NCBI GenBank assembly: GCA_017548425.1
Contig: JAFZAB010000171.1
Span: 1 to 33,677, forward strand
Length of the DNA stretch: 33,677 nt
Direction of reading: 5' to 3'
DNA from: Victivallales bacterium
GTDB taxonomy: Bacteria; Verrucomicrobiota; Lentisphaeria; Oligosphaerales; Oligosphaeraceae
Positions within the stretch are counted from its first letter, which is position 1, and each line of letters opens with the position of its first letter. Positions 24,544-33,500 of the stretch are shown here, one piece after another. The notes beneath the pieces are model-generated. The model was given only the letters and a program-made list of their open reading frames with translations. It made no database searches and was not told the DNA's origin. The position numbers and the translations under genes were made by a program.

Positions 24544-25320
24544 TTATAGTGCCTCAATGATGGCGTTGTTCACGAAATCGGATTCGTAGTAGTCGAGCTG
24601 CCCCCAGAAAGGCTTGTCCGCCACGACGACCGTGTCGTCCGCGAACGGCGCCCAGGCGGGCGGCAGTTTTTTTGACGCGGAGACACGGATGCCTTTGACG
24701 ACGCATCCTGCGGATTTGAGCTGTTCGACCAGTTCACCAAGCTTAATGGCTTTGATGGATTCCGCCAGTTTGGCGTTGAATGTGTATCCTGCGAAATCGA
24801 CGGTTTCGCCTTTGGACCAACGTGTCTGGGCGTCTTCCGTCTGGGCGGCGACACCGGCGGCCATGTCTTTGATGGCCTGGCGGCGTTCAAGATCGCGGAG
24901 GAAATCTTCTCCGGAGACGATGGGTTCGGCGAGAATGAGCCGTTTGGCCTTCAATTCGAGAGAGGCTTGTGCCGCCAAAAGGGCTCCCGCGCGTGCGCCG
25001 AGAATCACAAGATTCTGCGTTCCAGATGCTTCCAATAATGATTCTGCGGCCATCTTGACGTCTTCCAACCATTGTTCCCATATGGCGTCTTCATGCTTGC
25101 CTGAACTGTCTCCCGTGCCGGACAAATCAAATTTAAACGTTGCGATTTGCTTGTCCAGAAGTGTTCTGGCAAGCCTGACGAACATGCGATAGGCCGCTCG
25201 TTTCTCTTCCGCTAGCGGATCGATGATGAGCAGGGCCGCTTGCGCAGGCTGTTCAGGAAGGAATGCCGTGCCGTAGATGAATCGGTTGTTGACTGGCAGG
25301 AAGCCGCTTTTTTCTGACAT
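24544..25320 (-). CDS. Alpha/beta-hydrolase-fold protein lacking the nucleophile
   Basis: A 258-residue protein resembling exosortase A system-associated hydrolase 2. The segment IIDPLAEEKRAAYRMFVRLA matches the PPFAEEMNKSRR-type stretch of that family, followed by FKFDLSGTGDSSG. At the nucleophile elbow GARAG, Arg110 stands where Ser or Cys is expected, also a feature of that family. It is therefore probably not a conventional esterase. An upstream in-frame start at 25437 would overlap lnt by 94 bases and add unrelated residues, so I chose the ATG at 25320. No exosortase gene is present here. Confidence 0.7.
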   Translation of the reverse strand: MSEKSGFLPVNNRFIYGTAFLPEQPAQAALLIIDPLAEEKRAAYRMFVRLARTLLDKQIATFKFDLSGTGDSSGKHEDAIWEQWLEDVKMAAESLLEASGTQNLVILGARAGALLAAQASLELKAKRLILAEPIVSGEDFLRDLERRQAIKDMAAGVAAQTEDAQTRWSKGETVDFAGYTFNAKLAESIKAIKLGELVEQLKSAGCVVKGIRVSASKKLPPAWAPFADDTVVVADKPFWGQLDYYESDFVNNAIIEAL

Positions 25321-25343
25321 GGTCGTGTATGGGATGGAGAATT

Positions 25344-27101
25344 TTAGGATTTCTTGGAACTTTTTTTGGTAACGTTTGGCGAGGCTTTCGTATTGGGTTC
25401 CACCGCTTTGAGGCGGGCTTTTTTGAGTTGGAGCCATCTGTGGGAAAGCCAGACCAAGGCGGAAAGCGTAATCAAGGCGTTCAATCGCGCGAATATGTCG
25501 CCGTATTTCGTGTAGAAGGTTGTTCCCCAGTCTTTTATGGGAACATTATAGAAACGCGTGTCTGCGATGAAATCGGAATTGTTGGCATCGTCGCGAAGCA
25601 TGCCGTGGATGCGGCCGTTGGGCGAAATGAGGCAGGAATGGCTGTTGGAGCCGCAACGCAGGAAGGGACGACGGTTTTCGACGGCGCGGAAAACGACATG
25701 GGACATATGCTGATGCGCTCCGCAGGAGCGGTTGTACCATGAATCGTTCGTGATGGTCATCAGCATGTTGGCGCCGTTTTTCACGAATTCGCGGCTGATA
25801 TATGGGAAGGCGTCTTCGAAGCAGATGTTGACGCCCACATGGGCATTGTGCGGCAAGTCGATGATATGGAATGACTTGCCTGGCGTGAGATCGCGCCCCA
25901 TGCCGATGAATTCGACAAGCCACGGGAGATATTTGCCAAATGGCGTGAATTCGCCGAAGGGGACACGGTGGATTTTGTCATAATAGTCGATGACATGGTC
26001 CGCCGGATCGAAGACGGTTTTCATGTATTCGGCATGCGGATCGATGAGAAAGGCGCAGTTGAACGTCAGCGGTTCCTTGTCCGTTTTCGAGGCAAAACGA
26101 AGATGCGTCGCGCCGATAAGAAATAACGAATTGAATTGCTCAAGAAAGGAATTGCGGCGGAAACGATAGTCTGGATAGTTTAATGGCGCGGGAACGGCGC
26201 ATTCCGGCCAGACGACGACATCGGGCTGCTTGTCCGTTGATTTCAAGGCGTTATCCGTCAGTTCTTTGAGGACGTCTATGGCATGCAGATAGTCTTCTTC
26301 CGTCCAGAAACGGGCCTGTGGAAGATCCGGCTGGACGACAAGCGCGTCCAATTGCGGCGTGTCGGTGTCGAGAAGTCGTTCAGGCAGGTTGGCGACGATG
26401 CCGACGGGAATGAGAAAGACGGCCAGAGTGGCGAAATGCCATGGAAAGTTCCGCCGTTTGTGCGCGAGAACCATCCATGCGATTTGCGCAATTTCCGCGG
26501 CGAGAACCATGTTGACGAGTACGATGAGAAATGTGGCGCCGTATGGGCCCGTCCAGGCGGCGGTCTGGATAAGGCCGTAGCGCTGGTATTGGCTGATTCC
26601 CAACTGGTTCCATGAAAAACCAGTCAGCAACCATGAGCGAACCCATTCGAGCGCTGTCCATGAGGCCGCTCCAATGACGGACAGGATGGCCAATGTCTTG
26701 TCCGGACGGATGAACAGAATGGATTCGCCCGGTATGTTGGTGGCTTTGGGATTCTTCAATGCGACCAGAAGGCTGCAAAGCAGGCAGTACCATGCCATTG
26801 GGAAGAGGGCGCACCAAATGGACAGCAGGAATCCTGCTCCAAAGCCTACTTCGTTCAGCCAGAAGAGGCTAATGGCGAAATGGATATAGCCGAACAGATA
26901 GCCGATGAACAGCCGTTCGCGGATGCGCCGCGGCTGCGGCGCGATGATGAGCGGCACCATGGCGAACCAGGCGGTGATGCTCCAGTTCAGCGGCGGAAAC
27001 GCTATCGCCAGCATGACGGCGGCGATGACCGCCGCCACGATTCGCCAGAAGAGCAATGTGCCGACCACGTATGCCAGATTGTTTTCGAGTTTGGAAAGCA
27101 T
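25344..27101 (-). CDS. lnt: Apolipoprotein N-acyltransferase
   Basis: Integral membrane enzyme adding the third acyl chain to lipoproteins, indicating an outer membrane. The 585 residues contain about six hydrophobic segments in the first 240, then a nitrilase-type domain with the Glu-Lys-Cys triad visible in VWPECAVP, YDKIHRVPFGEFTPF and VNICFEDAFP. Another hydrophobic segment near the C-terminus (LITLSALVWLSH) is followed by a Lys-rich tail. The ATG at 27101 is preferred over a TTG two codons earlier. No Shine-Dalgarno is seen. It lies 45 bases after argS and may be read from the same transcript. Confidence 0.92.
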   Translation of the reverse strand: MLSKLENNLAYVVGTLLFWRIVAAVIAAVMLAIAFPPLNWSITAWFAMVPLIIAPQPRRIRERLFIGYLFGYIHFAISLFWLNEVGFGAGFLLSIWCALFPMAWYCLLCSLLVALKNPKATNIPGESILFIRPDKTLAILSVIGAASWTALEWVRSWLLTGFSWNQLGISQYQRYGLIQTAAWTGPYGATFLIVLVNMVLAAEIAQIAWMVLAHKRRNFPWHFATLAVFLIPVGIVANLPERLLDTDTPQLDALVVQPDLPQARFWTEEDYLHAIDVLKELTDNALKSTDKQPDVVVWPECAVPAPLNYPDYRFRRNSFLEQFNSLFLIGATHLRFASKTDKEPLTFNCAFLIDPHAEYMKTVFDPADHVIDYYDKIHRVPFGEFTPFGKYLPWLVEFIGMGRDLTPGKSFHIIDLPHNAHVGVNICFEDAFPYISREFVKNGANMLMTITNDSWYNRSCGAHQHMSHVVFRAVENRRPFLRCGSNSHSCLISPNGRIHGMLRDDANNSDFIADTRFYNVPIKDWGTTFYTKYGDIFARLNALITLSALVWLSHRWLQLKKARLKAVEPNTKASPNVTKKSSKKS

Positions 27102-27146
27102 TGTCAATATATGGTATACAGAATGGCGGCGCGGTGGTGGAAGAAA

Positions 27147-28925
27147 TCACATGGATTCGAGCGTGTTGATGGTGAGGGCGGAAAGACCTGCGCGGAGAAT
27201 GTCGCGAACGCGGGCTGACAACTGCAGGCGGGCGGCCTTCAGCGACGGCTCTTCGGCGTTGAGAACAGGGCAGTTGCGATAGAACGTGGAGAAGTCTTTC
27301 GCCAAATCAAGCAGATAGGAGGCGACCGTCGAACTGTCGAGTTCGCGGGCGGCCTTCTGGATAGCTTCGGGGAATGTCGCGCAACGGATGGCGAGCTTGC
27401 GTTCGGCGGCATCCGTGAGCTTTGACCAATCCGGAGCGGGCAGTTGGATGTCCGCCGCCTTGCGGAGCATGGAGGAGATTCGCGCGTATGCGTAGAGGAC
27501 GTATGGGCCCGTGTCGCCTTCAAATTTGATGGAGGCTTGCGGATCGAACATGATGGTCGTCTTCGGATTGACCTTCAGCAACATGAACTTAAGTGCCGCC
27601 AGTGAAATGACATGGGCGCGTTCGTCCAGATTGTCGGGCGGCGTTTCGCCGGCCTTTTCAAGCGTCGCCTGACGGGCGAGATCTTCCATTTCGTCCATCA
27701 GATCGTCTGCGTCAACAACGGTCCCTTCGCGCGATTTCATCTTGCCGGAGGGGAGGTTGACCATGCCGTAGGCCATGTGGACAAGCTTGTCCGCCCACTG
27801 GTAGCCGAGAGCCTTCAAAATGGCGAAAAGGACTTTGAAGTGGCGGATCTGTTCGTCTCCGACGACCCAAATCTGCTGGTCCGGATTGAAGTCCTTTTGC
27901 TTAAGCAACGTTGTGCCAATATCCTGCGTGACATAGACGGATGTGCCGTCGCTGCGGAGGACGACTTTCGTGCCAAGCGACGGATCGGCGAATTCGATGA
28001 TGATGGCACCGTCGTCGCGTTTTTTGAACACGCCGCGTTCGAGACCGTCTTGGATGATGTCCTTTCCAAGCTTGTAGGTCTGACTTTCAAGATAGGTATG
28101 CTTGAAAGCGACGCCCATGCGTTTGTATGTTTCCGCAAAACCGTCGAAGACCCACTGGTTCATCATGTTCCAGAGTTTGCGGACGTCAGGATCGTTGGCT
28201 TCCCATTTGACGAGCATGTCCTGCGCGGCGCGACCGATTTCCGTCTGGAGGAAGAGTTCGTCGTCGTCCTTTTCCGCCAGTTCGGGATGCGCTTCACGCA
28301 ATTCTTTCAATTGCTTACGATATTCTTTGTCGTACGCGACATAGAAATCGCCGACCAGATGGTCGCCTTTCTTTCCCGCCGTTTCAGGCGTGACGCCGTT
28401 GCCGAAACGCTGATAGGCGATCATGGATTTGCAGATGTGGATGCCGCGGTCGTTCACAAGATTGATGCGGACGACTTCATGGCCTGCCGCTTCCAGAATG
28501 GACGATGTCGCCATGCCGACGCAGTTGTTGCGGACATGGCCGAGATGCTGCGGCTTGTTCGTATTCGGGGCGGAGAATTCAATGAGAATCTTGCGGCGTT
28601 CCGCTTCGGGCAGTTTCACATCTGCGAGAATCTGGCCGTCCTTTTCAACCGTGTCGCGCATGAGGGCCGCAGGCTTGAGCATGACGTTGACGAACGCCTT
28701 GACGAGTTCCGCTTTTTCAATATCCGCATGATCCGCTAGGAACTTCTGGACTTCCGCGGCGATCGCCATTGGATTCTGCTTCAACTGTTTAGCGAGAATG
28801 AAGCAATTGATGGTCAAATCGCCGTCGAAATTCGCGGGACAGAGCTCTGGGGCGATGGACAGATTGGCGACGGAGTATTTCTGTGAAAGGAAAACGGCTA
28901 GATCTTTTGTGAAATTTAAGTTCAT
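27147..28925 (-). CDS. argS: Arginyl-tRNA synthetase
   Basis: Charges tRNA-Arg. The 592 residues match the bacterial length. The N-terminal additional domain occupies about 110 residues, then FSAPNTNKPQHLGHVRNN carries the HIGH-type HLGH motif. The KMSK-like site reads SGKMKSREGTVVDADDL, a variant I recall from other ArgRS sequences. The C-terminal anticodon-binding domain includes the DALRA-type end (REL...SASARV-like helix with VLNAEEPSLKAARLQL). The ATG lacks a Shine-Dalgarno. The 267 bases upstream hold a duplicated hairpin element. Confidence 0.96.
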   Translation of the reverse strand: MNLNFTKDLAVFLSQKYSVANLSIAPELCPANFDGDLTINCFILAKQLKQNPMAIAAEVQKFLADHADIEKAELVKAFVNVMLKPAALMRDTVEKDGQILADVKLPEAERRKILIEFSAPNTNKPQHLGHVRNNCVGMATSSILEAAGHEVVRINLVNDRGIHICKSMIAYQRFGNGVTPETAGKKGDHLVGDFYVAYDKEYRKQLKELREAHPELAEKDDDELFLQTEIGRAAQDMLVKWEANDPDVRKLWNMMNQWVFDGFAETYKRMGVAFKHTYLESQTYKLGKDIIQDGLERGVFKKRDDGAIIIEFADPSLGTKVVLRSDGTSVYVTQDIGTTLLKQKDFNPDQQIWVVGDEQIRHFKVLFAILKALGYQWADKLVHMAYGMVNLPSGKMKSREGTVVDADDLMDEMEDLARQATLEKAGETPPDNLDERAHVISLAALKFMLLKVNPKTTIMFDPQASIKFEGDTGPYVLYAYARISSMLRKAADIQLPAPDWSKLTDAAERKLAIRCATFPEAIQKAARELDSSTVASYLLDLAKDFSTFYRNCPVLNAEEPSLKAARLQLSARVRDILRAGLSALTINTLESM

Positions 28926-28989
28926 AAAACAAGCGGGTTCAAATGAATAAAGTTTTGTTCAGAATTATATCTGAGGTGAAGTATGTGTC

Positions 28990-29190
28990 TATCACATTCG
29001 GCCTCTTCGAGGCCGTGAATTATTATTTGTAGCATACCCCAGGCTTTCGCCTGGGGTTACTCGGATTAGGCCTCTTCGAGGCCAAGAGGTTATCACATTC
29101 GGCCTCTTCGAGGCCGCTGATTATTATTTTCGACATACCCCCAGGCTTCCGCCTGGGGTTACTCGGATTAGGCCTCTTCGAGGCCATCAA
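28990..29190. repeat. Duplicated 101-bp element with nested hairpins
   Basis: Two direct copies start at 28990 and 29091. Each contains the palindrome GGCCTCTTCGAGGCC, an AT-rich TTATTATTT segment, the hairpin CCCCAGGC-loop-GCCTGGGG, TTACTCGGATTA, and a second GGCCTCTTCGAGGCC. The palindrome occurs at 29000, 29069, 29101 and 29171; the CCCCAGGC hairpins are at 29037-29056 and 29139-29158. The copies differ mainly next to the AT-rich segment and in the hairpin loops. It resembles a REP-type intergenic element. Confidence 0.92.
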
Positions 29191-29192
29191 GG

Positions 29193-30473
29193 TTATCTGG
29201 TTTCGCGGATGGCGGCTGAATTGCCGTGGGCGTCCAGACCTTCGTTGCGTGCAAATGTCTTGATGAACGGTAGTTCGCGCATGAGGGCGGGGCGGTCGTA
29301 TTTCACGACGCTCATGCGGCGGAAGAACGTTTCGACCGTCAGGCCGGAGAAGAAACGGCCTGAACCGCCCGTCGGCAGGACGTGGGACGGGCCCGCGACG
29401 AAGTCGCCGACAGGTTCAGGCGTCCATGGGCCAAGGAAGATGGCGCCGCAGGACGTGATCTTTTTGGCGACTTCCTCTGGATTCTCCATGTCGATTTCTA
29501 GATGTTCGGGCGCGTAGAAATTGGCGAGTTCCGCCGCCTGTTCGCGCGATTTCGCTTCAATCAGGAAGACGCCGTGATCAAGAACTTTCTGGACGCATTC
29601 CGCGCGGGAAAGTTTGGCGGCCTGTTCGAGAATTTCCGCCTGAACTTTTGCGATAAGTTCCTTATCCGTCGAAATCAAGACGGCTTGTTCGCGGCCGGAG
29701 CCATGCTCCGCCTGCGACAGAATGTCCGCCGCGACATAGGCCGGATTGGCCGTTTTGTCCGCCAAAACCATGATTTCAGACGGCCCCGCAACGAGATCGA
29801 GCGCGACTTCGCCGTAGAGCTGCCGTTTGGCCGCCGTCACGTAGGCATTGCCCGGCCCGACGATTTTTTCAACTTTGCGAATGGTCTGCGTGCCATACCC
29901 CAAGGCGGCGACGGCATAGACGCCGCCGAGCCGATAGACTTCCGTCGCGCCCGCGATTTTGCAGGCGTTTAGAACGGCGGGATTGATGTTGCCGTCTTTC
30001 GCGGGCGGTGTCACGACGACGATTTCCTTCACGCCGGCGGCCTTCGCGATGGCGACGGTGTGCACGACCGTTGACAGCAACGGCGCGGTGCCGCCCGGAA
30101 TGTAGCAGCCAACTCGATCCAGCGGGGCGAATTGTTCGCCGAGTGTAACGCCTTCGCGCGGTGAGAACGACCACGCTTTTGGAATGCGCTGTTGCGCGAA
30201 CGCGCTGACGTGCTCCACCGCCGTCTTGATGGCGGCAATCGTGTCGTCGTCGATTTTCGGCAGATGGTCGAGACTGACGCGGAAGGTTTCGGGCGTCAAA
30301 TCGACATGGTCGAATCGTTTGGCGTATTCAACGAGCGCGGCATCGCCGTTGTTTTTGACATCGGCGAGAATCTGCGCGACGCTTTTGTCGATTTGCGGAT
30401 CGAAGGCGGAGCGTTTGATCAGCGGTTTCAGCTGTTCTTGGAAATCGGATGAGTCTTGGAGTATGATGCGCAT
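29193..30473 (-). CDS. hisD: Histidinol dehydrogenase
   Basis: Catalyses the last two oxidation steps of histidine synthesis, using zinc and NAD. The 426 residues match the family. Seen signatures are VGCYIPGGTAPLLSTVVH, VGPGNAYVTAAKRQLYG, LVAGPSEIMVLADKTANP, LSQAEHGSG with zinc-ligand His, PVGDFVAGPSHVLPT with zinc-ligand Asp, and the C-terminal GLDAHGNSAAIR with another His. The segment usually reading GGAQAIAALAYGT is GGVYAVAALGYGT, a mild deviation. It is a lone his gene here. No Shine-Dalgarno precedes the ATG, and the stop is directly followed by the hairpin repeat. Confidence 0.95.
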   Translation of the reverse strand: MRIILQDSSDFQEQLKPLIKRSAFDPQIDKSVAQILADVKNNGDAALVEYAKRFDHVDLTPETFRVSLDHLPKIDDDTIAAIKTAVEHVSAFAQQRIPKAWSFSPREGVTLGEQFAPLDRVGCYIPGGTAPLLSTVVHTVAIAKAAGVKEIVVVTPPAKDGNINPAVLNACKIAGATEVYRLGGVYAVAALGYGTQTIRKVEKIVGPGNAYVTAAKRQLYGEVALDLVAGPSEIMVLADKTANPAYVAADILSQAEHGSGREQAVLISTDKELIAKVQAEILEQAAKLSRAECVQKVLDHGVFLIEAKSREQAAELANFYAPEHLEIDMENPEEVAKKITSCGAIFLGPWTPEPVGDFVAGPSHVLPTGGSGRFFSGLTVETFFRRMSVVKYDRPALMRELPFIKTFARNEGLDAHGNSAAIRETR

Positions 30474-30485
30474 TTTTCAAATTGC

Positions 30486-30507
30486 GGGCGGCTTTTTCAA
30501 GCCGCCC
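30486..30507. terminator. Hairpin between the DUF1080 gene and hisD
   Basis: GGGCGGCTT TTTC AAGCCGCCC is a perfect 9-bp stem with a 4-nt loop, 15 bases after the DUF1080 gene stop on the minus strand. No T run follows, so termination would be inefficient or factor-assisted. Confidence 0.45.
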
Positions 30508-30522
30508 ATGTGTTGTTACGGA

Positions 30523-33500
30523 TTATTTCAGTTCTTTAATGTAGATGTTGCGGAATTCGAGATGGCTGCCGTGGTGCTGCAGTTCGATCTGTCCGCTGGG
30601 GTAGATCGGAATGCGGCGGTTCCAGTAGTTCTCCATGACGGTGTTGTCAACGACGAGAATGCCGTTGAGCCAGACGGAGACGCGTTCGCCGACCATTTTG
30701 ACGCGGAAGCGGTTCCACTGTCCGATCGGATTGTCCGCGATGACGAGAGCCTTGCTCGGATTCTTCTGGTTGTTGTAAAGGCCGCCCGAACCGATCTTCC
30801 ACTGGTTTGGATCCCAGATCTGGACCTGTGGTGCGCCGCGGAGGTAGATGCCGGAGTCGCCGCCGGCGGTGATCTTCCAGTCGCAGTACATGTCGAAGTC
30901 CGCGTAATCCTTTATGGTGCAAAGGCTTCTGCCCTTGCCGTCGTAGTGGAGGGCGCCGTCCACCACTTTCCAGTGGGCGCGCATCACTTCGTCCGCCTCC
31001 TTCTGGGCGGCGGCGAGCTGTTCGGCGTTCATCTTCGCCCGGACTTCAGGGTTGTCGGCGGGGCCTTTCAAGAGGCCTTTCCAGCCAGTGAGATCGCGAC
31101 CGTTGAAGAGCGGGACGTAGCCTTCGGGGGCGACGTTGATCGGTTCGTCTTCATACGGCATGAGCGGTTTGATGCGGATGTTCTTGAATTTGACGAGATC
31201 GCCATGGCCGAGCCATCCGATATGGCCTGTGCGACGGTCGAGACCGGGATGTTTGGCGCGGCCTTTGCCGTCCGCTGTCTCCTGGATGTTCGCGATGTCG
31301 GCATCAACGATAACTTGGTCATTGACAATGACTTTGATATGCGTTCCCTTGGCGAGGACGTATTCGTGGTTCCATTCGCCGGCGGGCTTCAGAGCGCCTT
31401 GCTTGGCGGGAACGACACCGTAGATGGAGCCGTGATGCTGCCACGGGGCGAGGCCGCCCTTGTGCTTCTTGTAGCCTTCGTTGTCGATGATCTGCAATTC
31501 CATGCCGACGTAGGCGGGATCGCCTTCTTCGGGGGCGCGGACGGCGAGGCCGTTGTTGGCGCCGAGGCTGAGCAGGAAGTCGAAATGGAGCTCGAAGTCG
31601 GAGAACTGCCACTGCGTGAGAATCTTGCCGCCTTTCTTCGGATCGCAGAACATGATGCCGCCTTCTTCGATGCCGTAGCCGCCGACGCTGCCCATCCAAC
31701 CCGTGAAGTCCTTGCCGTTGAACAGGTTGATGAAACCATCCTTGTCAGCCGGCGGGAGCGGCGGGGCTTTGATGACAGGCTTCTCGGCCGCGGGGAACTG
31801 CGCGGGGGCCTTTCCAGCCGCGTAGGCTTCCAGTTCGACGACATGGACGTATTTTCCGTTCGGGCCGGGGCCGACGCCCTTCGTGACGTTCAATTTGACA
31901 TACTGCGCCTTGATGGGCTTGAACTTATGGACGAAGCCCTGCGCGTCCGCCGGAACGGTGTTGTTCGGGACATCCGCGACTTTCGTCCATTTCTGGTTGT
32001 CTTCGGACACTTCGATGTTGTAGGAATAGGTGCGGCTGCCGTCCCAGTAGAAAATCACGCGGGCGGTGTCGATTTCAGCGACCTGCTGCATATCGACGGT
32101 GATCCATGTGGGGCACTGGTCGGTGTGCCAACCATCCGTCTTGCCGATCTTGCCGTCGGTGAGGCGGTCGGGCGAGTAATGCTCTTCCTGCTGGGAGCCA
32201 GCGGTGACCGGCTGACGGAGCAGGAGGTTCGGGCCGGCGGCCTTCGGCTGCTTGCCGGTCAGCGAAAAGACTTCCAATTCAACGAGATGGACGGCTTCGT
32301 TGACGGAGTTCTTCAGAATGTTCAGACGGACATAACGTGCCTTGACGGCGGGGATGATCGCATGGGCGATGCCCTGTTCCGTCGCAACCGCCTTGTTGGC
32401 GGCCATATCGACAACTTTCTTCCAGTTCTGGTTGTCGTCGGAGACTTCGATGTTGTAGGTGTAGTAGCGGGTGCCGTCCCAGTAGAAGGTCGGCTTGATG
32501 AAATTGATGGTTTCGGGCTGTTCGAGATCGACGGTGATCCAGCTGGGCCACTGGTTGCCGAACCACGATGCATCGCGGTCGATGATGCCGTCAACGGCCT
32601 TTTCAGGCGAATGGTTGCCCTGCTGCGGGCAGGAGGTCTTGACAGGCTTGCCGAAGGCGACGTTCACGCCGGCAGGCGGGAACTTGCCGAGCTGGGCCTG
32701 CGCTTTCGCCTTGAGGTCGTCATTGCCGGATTTGGCGATGACCTGTTCGAGGGCGGTGCGGGCAGGCAGCGTCAGGAGCCCGCGGTCGTTGTTGTTGCGG
32801 GAGCAGGCGATATTCGTGGCGGCGACGGACGCTTCCGCGACGAGTTCGGGATTCTCAAATGCGGGAATGACAATGTCTTTCAACGCTTCGTCCGAACGGA
32901 TGTCGCCGATGGCGGAGAGGATGAGTTTCTGTTCGTCGTTGTTGATGCAGAGGGCCTGCGCCTTCTTCAGATTCGCGACGATCTGCGCAGGAGACTTGCC
33001 TTCTTTCAGCGCGGAGACGCGGATGAGGCCACGGAGGGCGAGAACGCGATGGACGGCGTTGTCCTTTTGCGCGGCGATTTTCTCCAGAGCGGGGGCGGCG
33101 TCGAAGGTCGGCCAATCCGCAAGGGCGCGGACGGCGGCGTTCTTGAGGTCGGCGTCCTGCGTGTCCAGATTGGCGACGACGGCTTCCAAAGCGGCGGCAT
33201 TGCCGATCTTGGGCATGGTCTGCAACAGGATGACTTTCGCGCCGATGGAGGCGTCTTTCAGAGCGGCGACGACGGTCTGCGCGGCTTTTTCATCCACGCG
33301 GGCGACCTGCGTCAAAACGGTCTGCGCGCCTTTGCGGAGGGAGGCGCTTTCCGTCTTCAGCATGAAATCGAGAACTTTCTGCGTATCAGCAGGAACGGCA
33401 AGAACTTCCAAAGCCTTGAGGGCAGCTTTGGCTTCATCTGCGTCGCCAGCGAGCATGGCGAAAACAGGAGCGCTTTGCGCAACGGCCTTGCGGGAGGCGA

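Noticed and set aside
24544..25437. Longer start at 25437 for the third hydrolase-fold gene.
   Set aside because: The extra 39 residues overlap the end of lnt, do not fit the fold, and the ATG at 25320 begins the recognisable domain.
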